This document shows, in pieces, positions 34,354-46,899 of a stretch of 64,000 bases of DNA (position 1 is its first letter; every line of letters starts with the position of its first letter). The stretch covers positions 10,050,109-10,114,108 of the forward strand of contig JAJEKV010000004.1 in the NCBI GenBank assembly GCA_021234155.1. The letters run 5' to 3'. The notes under the pieces were generated by a model. It was not told the origin of the DNA. It did no database searches and saw nothing but the letters and a program-made list of their open reading frames with translations. The stretch is from Isoetes taiwanensis (taxonomy: Eukaryota > Streptophyta > Lycopodiopsida > Isoetales > Isoetaceae). The position numbers were made by a program, and so were the translations under genes.

Positions 34354-35435
34354 ACGTGGAAGCCACTTATGTGGCATTCAGCGAATGAGGCATTGACACG
34401 TGGCAATCTTATATAAATAGTCTTGTCTTGTTTCTCCCTTTTCTTCTCTGGCTATGGCACGGCCATGACGGCAACTAGCGATGGCGCCGGCTGGGCGGCA
34501 ACTGGCGATTGCACCCGCTGCTCTTGGCATCCATTTCTCTTGACAGTGGCACCCATTGCTCTTGGCGATGGCGTCCACTGCTAATGTTTCTGTAAGAGAG
34601 TTCTCAAGTATGGTGTATTTCTTTGTAACAGTTTTACATGAGGCCATTTTTCCTTGCCCGATGCCATCTGCTCCAAGCCGTTTGTCGCCAGGGTAGATAT
34701 CTTCTAGTTTTGGATGCTAATTTTGCAGTCGAAAGCAGGTCTTGCCTTTGTTTTTCTTTATATTTGCCTTTGTTTCTTTGTGTTCTTTCTTTGTATTTGC
34801 CGTCTCGCTCTAACTTATTTCTTGCTTTCTTTGTTTGTTTGTGCAGATTATGCTCTTAAAGCTCTGTTAAGGTGCATCAAGCACTCTTGTTGCAGGGTAA
34901 AAAGATTGAACAAGATGCCGAAGTTGTGGCGTGCTTGAGGGAAATAGTAGCGTTGTTTTTTGCGGTCGAAAGCACTGATCTGTTTGTTTACTTGGGAACT
35001 ATGCTTTGTTTGTTGCTTTGCTCTCGTTTCGACTCAGTTTGTACTCCGGCATTTTGTCTACTCTGTTTTGTTGCTCAATGGCAGCTTTGTGCGTGAAACA
35101 AGAATCATCACATTTGGTTCCTGTAATCTTCAAAAGAGTTAATTGATCGCTTCAGATTTAAGTCACTGCGTACCATTTCGTGGAATTTGACTGGGAAATG
35201 CTAGTCACATGCCGATTTTTAACCATTCTTGCTTGTTTTGCGGAATCAAAAGTAGAATGCAACATAGAAACAGAATAGAAAACAGAATGTACCATGGAAT
35301 GTGAACTAAAATCCAGAATGTTATCTAAATGTTGCAGCACGCTCTTCTAATCCAAATTCCTGGAAAAGAATGTAGGACACGTGGCATGATACGATAGGCG
35401 GATGGGGCTGAATGCCACATAAGTGGCTTTTACGT
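34354..35435. mobile_element. About 1.08-kb element with 29-bp terminal inverted repeats
   Basis: Left end 34354-34382 (containing GCCACTTATGTGGCATTCAG) matches the reverse complement of 35407-35435 at 27 of 29 positions. The interior has only short frames rich in Leu/Phe/Cys. No TSD was recognised. Outside both ends lies a further direct repeat, TATTAAGCGTGACATCTCAA-like, at 34243 and 35513. Confidence 0.65.
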
Positions 35436-35437
35436 AC

Positions 35438-35597
35438 TTTGCAAACGCCAATTGTGAATTGTCTTCCTATTTTGTTTATTACAAGAAATTTGGCTGCCGT
35501 GATACATTTCTATATTAAGCGTGACATCTCAATCTTGTGTATTTTGCAAACGCCAATTGTGAATTGTCTTCCTATTTGTTTATTACAAGAAATTTGT
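35438..35597. repeat. Direct duplication of about 57 bp
   Basis: TTTGCAAACGCCAATTGTGA and the following ATTGTCTTCCTATT...TTTATTACAAGAAATTTG occur at about 35438-35491 and again at about 35544-35597, with one T indel. A shorter duplication, CATTTTGTGGTTGCAATGTT, lies at about 35702 and 35730. Confidence 0.8.
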
Positions 35598-35749
35598 TTT
35601 TCTCTTTCCTACTTACTCCGCATATTTGGGACCACCGCAGATGCGAGCAAAGAAGGTTTTGCTTTGAAATTGAATTAGCGCTAGAGAATAAAATAAGATT
35701 CATTTTGTGGTTGCAATGTTTTTAAGGTTGCATTTTGTGGTTGCAATGT

Positions 35750-37940
35750 TTTGTTGATGTGGCCTTTGGTACTAAACAAGAAATTGTCACAACCCAAGTT
35801 TTGATAAATAAGAAAGACATGTATTTTATTGTTGTCGTATTTTTGTTGCAGCTGTGGACTTCACATGCAATACATCAAATAGTGTTTCTGTTATATTTAT
35901 GTTACTGTGGATTGCACACGCAATACATCAATTATGCTGCATTGCAGAATATTTTGATTCCACTATTTCTCACACACATAGCCATGCACGGTGAACTCGG
36001 GTTTAGTTATAGAAATGACAAAAAAATGGTTGTTCCAGACCCAAGAAGATAATGGCATGTAAGTGGGGAAAAAAAGACATTAATTTATGACCAAATGAAG
36101 AAAATGATAGGAACCATTGCTTGTAAAGTAAATTCATGATAGGGACCGTATTTTGTTCAAAGTACTGCAAGATTCTATTGTTATAAGCCCCATAAGCTGC
36201 AAAATAAGGAAGCTCTCATGGCCAAAATCACCATATGTGCCACAATCCCAATCATCTGGCCCCCTGTCTGTTCTAGTCTTTTACTGCAGATGTGCAGTGG
36301 TATGTGGTCTAAGGGCAAAGAAAACTCTTGGGTCAATGGGAAAATGTGCCGTTTAGTAGAAAATATATACCTGCTAACATAAAATGACAATTGATAAAAA
36401 TGGACTCAAATACATTAATAAAAAATTATGTCCTTATAGGTACGTGCCCGTTTCTACCAAGTTCTCTCCATCAATAGCCAAATCAAAAAATAGTTGTAGA
36501 TATTTCACCTGCAAACTGAAATTATAAGGAAAATGTTTGAAAGAACCCATAACACTTGGTGCTTACAGTCTCAACCACGAAGAAGCATGTTTCAACATCA
36601 GCAATGTGACAATAACCACATGGACAATATATTACTGGACGAATCCTAGCAAGTATATTTCAGCCCACATCAACCCACATAAAGGTATCTAGCTATAGAA
36701 AAATATGCCAGCTCCAATGTTTAGGGACTAAATTGTAATATGAGAAACAAAAAAGAAAAAGCCAAAAGCTTAAAAAACTATTTTCCATCCTTTAATTTTA
36801 GAGAATTTTGATCCTCAACAATGTGCCTGGGCATATGGGATGAACATTTTAATTTGTGTGAAGCTAAAATAGCCAAAGTTTTACCAACATTGGGAAAAGC
36901 AGGTATTTTCTTTCATGCAATTCAATTTAATCTGGAATCTTGATGAAAGAATTTGGAAACTCTTTGTTTTATATTTTCATTTCAATGCAGAATTTGAACT
37001 CCAATCTTACTCTCTGGTGGTTGGGTACACTCAGCCATGCATTGGTTGCATTTAATGAGCATGTTCAACCGATAAGCTTGGCTAGATATAACATTTCCTG
37101 AGTTAAGACAGTTTTGGACAAAGTATATAAACTACTCAAATGAATGTATTAGGCATTGTAACATCCTGGAGTTTTAGTTTTCCTTGTGTTCCACATCAAT
37201 GAATTCATTCTTTCCGAGGGGTTATTTTATACATCTAATAACCATCATCCAATTAAATTGGGATTATGTCAACTCCAAAATCACTCCAACCTGCTGTTGT
37301 CTTCTAGGGGGGGTTTTGTTTTTTTTAATCTTTTTTTTGGACTTGATAAATAACATAACGTTGTAATTCCCATGTGTCGTTTCATATGCAAATTGAAATA
37401 TACAAAAATGATGGGCAAGTTGCTAAGGTAGATGAGACCAAAATTGAAGAGCATTGAGATGAAAATATTAGGTTTGATAATAACAGATTACATTATTTGC
37501 GAGGCAATTGGAGACCCAAAATTATGGATACATGACACAAATATCATATTTAGAAATCGATCCATGTTTTTCCACGTATTTAACAAGGTGTGATTCCATT
37601 TCAACCTAGTTCTGGGTGTGAATCTAACACTTCACGCACTGTCATCCCCATAGCAAAATTATTCATAATAGACATAAACTTCACCAAAAATCATCATGCA
37701 TAAAATTTTTTTTTTTGGATCATAAGATGGTGGATTCGAGTGGTCATGTTTGATTGTAGAAGCATTTGAGAGCATCATCATCCACGATGATTATATCATC
37801 CTTATTCTCGATATCAAGTTTGTCCATCATGTTACTCAAGTGTTTGATGAAGATAGGCTTGCCTGTTGGATCCTTGGGATTAGTGAACTTCACACATTTG
37901 TGTTGATCCCAAAAGGTCAACCAATGTCTACCCATTTCCC
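35750..37940. other. Gene-poor DNA
   Basis: AT-rich and without recognisable genes. A minus-strand open frame at 37744-37935 (KCVKFTNPKDPTGKPIFIKH) has protein-like composition but no domain I know. Confidence 0.3.
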
Positions 37941-37953
37941 CAGTGCCTCCACA

Positions 37954-38120
37954 GTAGAGGTGGCTAGGGCAAGGACATGGACAGCTCCACCATGAGTGGA
38001 GGGGACCAGGTGTTCGGGCCCTAGTCCCATATTTCTTGTCATTTTTAGGTAGAGGTGGCTAGGGCAAGGGCATGGTCGGCTCCACCATGAGTGGAGAGGA
38101 CCAGATGTTCGAGTCTTTAG
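37954..38120. repeat. Direct repeat of about 70 bp
   Basis: GTAGAGGTGGCTAGGGCAAG, ACATGG and GCTCCACCATGAGTGGAG followed by GGACCAG(G/A)TGTTCG appear at 37954-38022 and at 38049-38120, separated by about 27 bp of unrelated sequence. Confidence 0.8.
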
Positions 38121-38254
38121 CCTAATCCAGCCAACCCAACCTATTCTATCTAGCCTATTCCATCACCTTAAAGCCTACTCTATCTAGATCTAACCAAATG
38201 TAGCTTTTGATCCGACGGGCACGGGGGGGAGGTGGGGAGGGCAAGGGAAAGGGG

Positions 38255-38270
38255 GAGAGAGAGAGAGAGA
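38255..38270. repeat. (GA)n microsatellite
   Basis: Eight GA repeats at the end of a G-rich stretch that starts near 38216. Beyond it, 38379-38480 reads as a possible exon (SDCEIEVRCQKLGADWSKVP) with flanking AG and GT sites, but no family was recognised. Confidence 0.6.
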
Positions 38271-38883
38271 CGGGCGTATTGACGCGAGCTTCTTCGAAAA
38301 AGGAGGTACGTCACCTAGTCATAGTCATAGTCTTATTTTTATTTTTTTATTTTGTGCTAATCTATCGATTTATAGCAAAGGCAAAGAGTGATTGCGAAAT
38401 TGAAGTCAGATGCCAAAAATTGGGAGCCGATTGGTCAAAGGTCCCTAAACCACTTAATCTCTATAAGGAAGATATCAAGGTATTTGTTATTTTGTTGCCA
38501 TTCGTTGAATTCGAAATAAGACATTTAACTTATCATGTTGGGTTCTTTGCAATCAGTCGCTTTCGAACGTGCAAAGGATCCCAAGAAAAAACATACAGAA
38601 CGGACTGTACTTGGGCTCTGGCGACTAGAAAGGGTTTTTACATAGATTTATAAGTGCTATAAACTCTTAGTCCACGTTATATAATTGTAATGAGAACTTT
38701 CAATGTCATTATCTAATATTGGTCGTATTGTCATAGAATTGGCTATACGAGTTTCCCCCTGACAAGGAGCACGTAAAGATAGCCAATCCCCATGGAGTTG
38801 CTCACATGTATACACACAGTTATACAATGAAGGAACCATCCCACATCACAGGAATGTCAATGTATGTGAGATATATAGTATAA

Positions 38884-38930
38884 AAATACAATACAAATCA
38901 ATACAATACAATACAATACAACAATACAAT
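38884..38930. repeat. (AATAC)n microsatellite
   Basis: About eight slightly imperfect copies of the pentamer. Confidence 0.85.
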
Positions 38931-39024
38931 ATGATATTGTAATTAACTATTAATTTTTTTATTTTTTTTTTAAATTATGATTATGCTGAAGCATGCTCCA
39001 TCTTCCCTAAGCTTGGGAGGCCCG

Positions 39025-39053
<29 letters not shown>
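39025..39053. repeat. Poly-T tract (29 T)
   Basis: An uninterrupted T run. It could be the A-tail of a minus-strand retroinsertion, but no flanking duplication was found. Confidence 0.7.
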
Positions 39054-39058
<5 letters not shown>

Positions 39059-41211
39059 GTGCATGGTGTATAGAATTTATTCCATGATGTGGCCATATGG
39101 GCTGTAATTCATATTTTCATATGGATTTGGACTATATGACTTCGATTTTAGTGATGGATTCTAATTTATCCTTATGCATGCACTTGGGATATATAATATT
39201 GAGAAATATGCATGTACTTTTTGTATGTACATGCAACACAACATGCAAAATGGATTGCATGCAATCTTTAAAAGGTATTGGAGCTTCTAATGAAATTTGT
39301 CATGCACTTCATCATTAGTTTACAAGTGACATCTAGTATGGACGTGCTTGTAATGTATTATCTTTTATTTTCAAAGTTTGTTGATTTAAATGCCTTGGTT
39401 GTGACCCATTAACCATGGGGTACATGGAAGTAAGCGATTGTTGTTTGTCTTATACAAAATACATGGTCCCAAAAAAAGCCCTAATCTAAAGCGGGTTGCT
39501 TGGATTTGTGACTTCCGGCTCTGCTTAGCACTCAAATGGATATCACAAGCTCAGCTATGGTGAAGCTATGCCATGGAAGGCAAAAGATACAAAGCATCAA
39601 ATCAATTATCATCCGGTTGAAACAAATGGCAGCAGTAAAGATTCAGTCTGTAACATATCTGTTACACAAGGTACCAAGATGCTGCTTCATGATTTAGTGG
39701 ATTATGGCAATGCAGATATCTCGACCATAGATATGAGATTAGGAAAACAGAAATATCAGCGTTTACTCTAAGCCTATCACGAATGCTTCAGAGTGCATTA
39801 CGAATTAGCTTTTCATTAAAATATCCTAATGACTTTGGTGTTACCTTTTAACTTCAAATAGAGCTACACGGCATGATTCTTAGCAAGCAGGCAATCATCA
39901 GAACATTTCGGTTTCTCTCCCTCAAGATTTAGGAGCTGGTGAGCTTTGATCTGGTTCTCGACTGCTCAAAGATGAGCTATGCAGTTTTTTGAAATGTTAT
40001 AGGCCTTATGGAAAGCTACAAAGTGGTGACTCTTCAAATCGATGGCGATCTGCAAGTTGATATAACAACAAACCAGGTTTTGGATCTATTACATTTAGTA
40101 TTCAAAGTTGAATATATGCTCGTAATAGTTGACAAACTAGTTGAATGCATGGCATCAAACCATAGTACAGGTGCTATTATATAGAATATTTTAGCATGAT
40201 GAATAATGATTTTGTTATTTACATACCTGCAGCATGCTTATAATAAAATTCTATGATTTCCTCATAATGGTGTTGCTTCAGAAAATAATTGAGTGCTATG
40301 CATGAGATTATAGAACTGTCACATGTGGCTCTGATCATTTTGATTTTAACAAAAAATATCTGAATACGTCGATCTGTGTAATCAAATATGCATATATTGC
40401 AGGATATTTTAGCTATGGCTTTCGTAGATCTATATTTGCAGAAAGCCTTCTTAAATTAATTGAGCCATTGCAGTTTGATTTTCCAGCCGAAAAACTAGAA
40501 TCAGATTATATATATGTAGCATATATTCTAGTTCTGGCTTCTATAGTTCTACATTGGCAAGAGGTTTTTTTTTAAATACTTAAGAGGGATTGAGCAAGTT
40601 AAAGCTTGGCTTTTTGTGAACATTGAAGGCTATAGCCATAAATTTCTTACTTCATATCCTTTCTTGTTCAAATTAACTGAGGGCAAAAGGCGCAATGGGC
40701 GATCAGTGATAAACTAAAAGTCCCAATGTACCTTTTATTCTTGCACGCTTACTCATCAAGATGCTAATCGTGGCATTGAATGGTTGCAAAATTTGGACTC
40801 TCCTCTCATTGTGTCTTATGCTTTCAAAAGGTTTTTTTTTTGGCTTGAAGGAATATGGAGAATTTGAAGAGAAACAGCCAGAGATTTGCCACTTGAAGTC
40901 TTTGTGCAACTATGGATAGATCTTAAATTGTTTTAAGTACACTGAATGATAGTGAGCTATACTCTACAATTTGTGGTAAGCTTTATGGATTTTTAGACAG
41001 GGCTGCATAATGGTTGATAGCCAAATATGAAGCACGAATTAATTGAAAATGTTGTTTTCAATATTATGAACATGGCTATGCATCTAAAATAAGAAAGGCT
41101 GAATGCAAGCATTACAACCTTGTGTAATAAGTACTTTATTACACTACAATATTATGGATTCAATTTCTAAAGGCATATTGTGCATTAAAATGGCTTATTT
41201 GGCAATTGATG
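39054..41211. other. Gene-poor AT-rich DNA
   Basis: No supported gene. A 67-codon frame at 39568-39771 lacks a domain. Numerous short A/T runs. Confidence 0.3.
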
Positions 41212-41431
41212 CAAGATTTATCATGACAACATCACAAACATGGACTCTCTTGTTCCCCAGATTTCCCACATGAGGATGTAATTTTTGGGGAACAAGAGAG
41301 TCCATGTTTGTGATGTTGTCATGACTCGTGGGAATGGGTAACAAGAGAGTCCATGTTTGTGATGTTGTCATGACTCGTGGGAAATCTGGGGAAGAGAGTC
41401 CATGTTTGTGATGTTGTCATGATAAATCTTG
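41212..41431. mobile_element. MITE-like element with one left arm and three right arms
   Basis: The left arm (41212-41268: CAAGATTTATCATGACAACA and onward) is inverted in three successive right-side units at 41293-41323, 41342-41372 and 41391-41422. All contain AGAGAGTCCATGTTTGTGAT followed by GTTGTCATGA. Only the last unit also has the terminal TAAATCTTG that completes the outer inverted repeat. Confidence 0.8.
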
Positions 41432-44400
41432 TTGCGCGGACTATTGTTGCTTGCATTGTAGAGGCTTTTTAATAAGATGGGAAAGTCACTCACAATTGTG
41501 GAAAGGGGGGACATGTCACTAATTAGGCAAGCTTTATTGTGATATGAACTTGATGCGTGGCATTTGATGTACCATGAGAGGATGGAGAACGATGACTAGA
41601 ATTGACATGGAGCAGGTTTTTCCTTTCCATTATATGTATTTGTGAATCGATCATATACGGGTTGATCATATGTGTGTGGCATGACATACATGTGATTTTA
41701 TACGCTGTAATTATTGTGTAATGGTTGTGCATGTGACTACCATTTGCTTATTGTTGGAATATAAATATGCCGGGATTACATAATGTGCTGAAACAAGAAG
41801 GTTCGAAGATTTCATAATACATGTGCCGAAGGTCAAATATACAAAAGGCGCACTTTGTCAAGATCGAGCAATCGTAATTCTAAATCAAGGTCAGAATTAA
41901 TGGTGAGGGTTAAACGTAGACTACTATTCTTAGTCTCACCCTATTGTATATATTGATTGGTAACATTATGTACTATGCAATGCTCCGAAGTAGAGATTGT
42001 ATTTTATTGCTTTTCCCAATAGATTTGTTCTGTCTCTATTCATGGCAAAATTGCACTGCAGCGTAAATCACCGTCCGGACGCCGCTTACAAGTGCTTAAA
42101 ATCGGTGACGGAAACACGACGCGGCGTGATTGAAGTATTGACACGGTGCGTCAACGATGTGGCCGAGAGAATCATGAACATGTTTGGCGCCGGAAACATA
42201 TCGCCTCGTAGCCCGCCTATTCTCGGATGGCGGCTAACCCATCTTGAATTCAAGCAAAATGGAGGGACTAATTGTTTCCAAGAATTGCCCCAATCCGAAA
42301 TTCAACAATTTGCCTCAACACCAAAGAATACGTAAACCGGGATAGATGAAACCCACCCTTCCCCTGCTCAATTTACAGAGCCATTGATGCAAGAAGGAAG
42401 AGAGATCAGAGGCGTAGATTATATGCAAAGAAGGCAATGAAGAAGAATTCTTCTAAAGATTCGCTTCAAAGACGCATCAAGAAATTGAGACTGAAAGTGA
42501 CCGTAATAAGAGAAATTTCAGAGAATTTATGAAGTATTCAACCAACCAAGACAAATGTTGATGATTAATGACAAAGGCCGATCCTGATACCTCTTTTTTG
42601 AGGGCAGGATTTACCAATTGCTTCTATAAAGAAATTCCAAGGTGTTACTATGGTCGAGCAAATGGTGAAGAATTTTAAAGGAAACAATGCAAGAACATAA
42701 GTTTGAGAGGAATTATGACATGTTTGGCGGCAAGGAAGTCCACCCTTGATAATGTATATAAAGAAAGGGTGTACAGCCGGTGTCAAGCCATTGAATCACA
42801 GAAGTGGGCTGGGATTGCTTGAAGATCCCCGTGAAAAACAATTTCAAAATGCTTTTCAAAGAAGGGGTGTGTTTAACAAAGGGGAAGGACCTTGGTCAAT
42901 GTTCGTGGAGGAGGAAGCGGATGGATAGCATGTTAGATCACAAGAGAAGTCGTTGTTATCGTTCGGAGGACAAATACAAGAGTTTCCATACAAGAAAGAC
43001 GTGGAGGAAGTATGTACTTAGACAGAATAAAGATGGAACATCCAATTCACCTTCTTTGAAGTCAGCCATATGTCTTCATCCTATATTGTAGTGTTCATTA
43101 TATGTAGCATCATTTGGCATTCACACGATTTCCGCAGCTGCAATTTACCTGTGTTTAGAGAGGAGAATCCTCATATCAAAATTGCATTGCACTTTTGAGA
43201 GGCTGAAACCTAGTTTTGTAAGGAGTGATGCGCGGAGAGGCATAAGCATGCTCGCTGTATTTACCACTTGAAATTTGAATACATCATGCAAGGATTGTAA
43301 AACAGTTGAGAAAATCGGGTGAGTTCAAGGGACAATTGTAACCCGCTTAATTGCGGAGATTTGTGGCCCGCCCGTAATGCAGCCAAGGAGCATAAATCAA
43401 GTGTACCGCTGATTTATGGAGACAAGTGGTCCGCAAAGAAAGGTGATGATGAGGAGTGGTTTGATCACAACTTGATGTTACGTAAAAAATGGGTTGATAG
43501 AATTAGAAATGTCCATGTGGAAATGGATGCACTTGCCCGCATTGGTTAATTGGAAGACATTTGAAAAGCAACCTCAGGACCAGACAGAATTGTGTGATCC
43601 AAGAAAGGCTTTGAGGTACAAACCGTCTTGAGAGATTAGTACGTATGACGTAAGTCCCAAAGAATTCAAGAGGAAGTGAAGAAGGTAATATTTCAGATTT
43701 TGTTCCACACAATTACATAGCACATTGGCAGCTAACCGCTTTAAACAAGTTGTGTGTCATTATCGAAGATACAATTGTATCTCGCGTATTGACTTTGGCA
43801 AGAAATTACAAAGATCAAGATCCGTAATGAGCCCTACCAATGACCGGCATGGCTGCACTCCAAGTTTCTATACTTGTTCACATAACATACAGGCATGACA
43901 AAAGTGCTGATATTCCCGTTCTCGCAAGTGCATGGAAGACCGTCCAAAGAAGAGTACAAGGTTGAGCAGACTAATAGACTCAAATAAATCTGTGAGGGAA
44001 GATTCCTCTCATAAAGAGACTCACTTTTACATTTCTCTTGATGATAAAGTGCATGACTCATTATTTGTGGAACATCTCACAAGCATGTTGCATGGCTTAA
44101 GAACAGAAATAGAGTATGAGAAGCATTGTTTTATGATGGCTGCTCATCACAATTCAAGTCAGAAAAACCTTTTTTTTCTTAGGGCGTACTTCACAATCAA
44201 TGACAAGGAAATAGTGTGAACTACTTTGCCACCCGCTCATGGTAAAGGTGAACATGATGGTGCGGTGTGTGTCAAGTATCAAAAGGTCGCTTAAGTAAGG
44301 AACAACTCAAACCCAATGGTGTGCAAATCGAGGCATGCTAAAGACATTGTGGAAATTTCTGTACATATTTCTCAAAGAATATCAATGAGATGAAACAGAT

Positions 44401-45505
44401 GAGATCAAGATATTTTGGGAAATTGAACCCGCCACAGCAAAATACGGGAAGAATGAAATTGAAACACTAAAGGCACAAAGAAGATTCACCGGTATTAGAC
44501 TCACAACAGGATTAGGACCAAACAGTTTGCTCATAGATGTCATTATGTTTCTCGCTTTCGTTGGTATGGATTACACTGACCCCGTGATCAATATGGTGTG
44601 TAGATTTGAAAAGTGGGATAAATCGACTTTGAAACCGGTGAGTTGAGAAGAAAGGAGACTCTTGAACAAGCCAATGAATGGATCAGTAATTTGCAGAGGT
44701 AGTAACAATTTTGCGTGGAATGCCGAGGTAGACAACTGTAGGGTGTGACTTCTACATTCTCGGCGTACGTAACCCAAATGCACACTTGAAGATCTACAAG
44801 CAAGATGGATAAAAATTTGAGTGCATGAGGTTATCTTTATGGATTGTATTATCAATTCATGGGTAATTTCAAGTATATGTTGCTCACTACAACCCGCTTC
44901 TCCGCGGTACGTACCATGGTAAGATATCCTAAAATTGATATGGAAAAAATAGAAGGCAATGTACATGTACGTAATTTCATTGTGAGACCCATGAAAAATT
45001 ATGGCTACTCCCAATAACAATGTAATTCTTTGACACTTAACCAAATTGATGGCATTCTTTTCAAGTGATTTGTTGTTCCAAAGACCTACACGAAGGACAC
45101 ATTTGTATATATATTAATAATAGTGAGGATGCACAAGGTGGTGCATGGACACGTACTTTGGAAATGAAGATTGAATTGTTGTTTAAGAATGTACATTTGT
45201 GACATTGGAATAATATTCAATTATTTATTTTGATACCATCACTATCCCAACATTCTTGGCAAAATTATATTGTAAAGGCATTTCTATGTGACATGTGTCA
45301 ATTCCAATGGTCGCATTTAATTATTTAAGCCTGGTTACGACCAATTGTTCTCAAGCTGTGAGGTTTTTCAGACACCGACCATTTCTAAGCATAGGATTTA
45401 AGCACTAGGCCCCTAATCATAGGATTTCAGCTCTTTCACGCCTCACGCTTACCGCTTCTTGCCTACAGAATCCGGCTTCAATTCACCACGCCCGCTTTAT
45501 TTGCA
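41432..45505. other. Degenerate coding-like region of unknown origin
   Basis: Plus-strand frames 41997-42335, 42804-43091, 43319-43549, 43932-44219 and about 44390-44640 show protein-like composition (e.g. DKVHDSLFVEHLTSMLHGLR, YGDKWSAKKGDDEEWFDHNL, GIRLTTGLGPNSLLIDVIMF). They are broken by stops and shifts, and none matches a domain I recognise. They may be parts of one decayed element or gene. Confidence 0.3.
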
Positions 45506-45697
45506 ATGGCCTTCGTGACAGCCGGAAACCAAGCACCGCAGGGCGTTAAACAAGTGCCGGAAGACGCGGATGTCGCCCGCATACAAGGGGCTCTACCGAG
45601 CCGGTTCACGTATTCAAGAATGCATAATCAAGATCGAGAGGAAGAAGAAGGTATTATCTTGTTTGCATTTTTTTGTTTTGTTTTTCTTTTTCTCTAA
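45506..45697 (+). CDS. Short ORF of unknown function, possible first exon
   Basis: ATG opens MAFVTAGNQAPQGVKQVPED and continues DVARIQGALPSRFTYSRMHN, QDREEEE, where a GT donor (AAG|GTATTA) could end an exon. Beyond that the frame is hydrophobic and probably intron. The +1 frame over the same DNA is also open. I do not recognise a family. Confidence 0.25.
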   Translation: MAFVTAGNQAPQGVKQVPEDADVARIQGALPSRFTYSRMHNQDREEEEGIILFAFFCFVFLFL

Positions 45698-45736
45698 CAT
45701 TCTTTGTTTGGCTGTAAGTGGAGCAGGAAGTGAAGG

Positions 45737-45895
45737 TGAAGTGGAAGACAAGAAGAAGAAGAGGAAGAAGAGGAAGTGGAAGAAGAAGAGGAATCAAGAA
45801 GAAGAAGAAGACAATTGGAGAAGACAATTTCGAGGAGGAAGAGGAAGATGGAGAGGAAGAGGAAGAGGCGGATGAAGAAGAAGAAAACAAATGCT
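45737..45895. repeat. GAA/GGA-rich purine tract
   Basis: About 160 bp of AAG/GAA/GGA triplets, purine on plus. It gives Lys/Glu/Arg-rich frames on plus and Ser/Leu-rich frames on minus, which should not be read as genes. Confidence 0.85.
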
Positions 45896-45974
45896 GAGTC
45901 GTTATGAAGAGCGCCCACTAAGAGGCAGGAGGCAGAATTGAGGAGAATGTGGAGGAGCTGTAAAGTCTTTGAAG

Positions 45975-46075
45975 ACACCCCCTCACACCCCTTGAAGACA
46001 CCTCTGCTCAAAGACACCCTGCTCAAAGACACCCCTGTCAAATACACCCTCAAGACCAATTTATCAAAGACACTT
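45975..46075. repeat. Short tandem repeat AAAGACACC(C)
   Basis: About seven degenerate copies of a 12-17-bp unit (GAAGACACC, CAAAGACACC, CAAATACACC). Confidence 0.7.
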
Positions 46076-46079
46076 TAAC

Positions 46080-46889
46080 TGAAGATACCGCCCTAAGGCC
46101 TTTTTTGTAGAAAAATTTTGTTAATATACAAAAAATTTTTGTCTCTCACAATTTTCTCTATACTGCCTCATCTACTTTTTCAAAGATCACATTTTTGTTT
46201 TTTTTCTATTGAGTAAAGAATGAATTCATTTGATGTTCTTACTTCTATTATCCATGCATGTGGCAAAACATTGAATTCTTGTACAGTCCATATTCTCATT
46301 GAATGTAACAAAGGCTCGCTCAAAACACTAAGCACTTCTTATCTAGTTTCAGCAGTGCTTGTGAGTAAGCATCATACCAAGATAATACATGCAATAAATG
46401 TTTATCTCGTGAACAATATATAGCATAATAAGAAGCACCTGCAACAAGATGGGTAATATATGTTTTCATCTATGAAATGTTATTTTGTCTATCTATCAAA
46501 TTTATGAAGTCTCGAATTCTCGCGGCACTCCATTCAGACTCGCTTTGAGGTAATGTTGCTCTAGCTCTTTCATTATTTCAAACACTAAGTACTTTAATCA
46601 CTTTCAAAGCAGCGCTTTGAGTAAGTTAATCGGAACACACTAGCACTTATGCAATAAACAAATACCTTTAAACAGTTATATGGCTTAGCAATAAGCATCA
46701 GACTCACCTCGCATGACAAGAAGCATGATGACATTAAGCAACTACATAAAAGTATCCGCTTCAACGCAAGACAATAAGTGATCTCGCCATTAAGACCCAA
46801 ACCATAGCACTTGCAAAAGTACTTTTTTTTTTGCCACTTGATAAGTTTTAAGCATCCCTTTCAACAAAGATTGAAGTATATATAAACAA
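46080..46889. other. AT-rich DNA without genes
   Basis: No recognisable feature beyond short AT runs. Confidence 0.3.
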
Positions 46890-46899
46890 TATAGCAAAA

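Noticed and set aside
37744-37935. Minus-strand 63-codon frame as a gene
   Set aside because: No recognisable domain, no splice or promoter support.
39025-39053. Poly-T as the tail of a retroinsertion
   Set aside because: No flanking duplication or element sequence found; left as a simple tract.
41212-41431. CRISPR-like repeat-spacer array
   Set aside because: Only three direct units, with an inverted partner, in a plant nuclear context; it is a duplicated transposon arm.
45654-46059. Ser/Leu-rich minus-strand and Lys/Glu-rich plus-strand frames
   Set aside because: They mirror the GAA/GGA purine tract; not genes.
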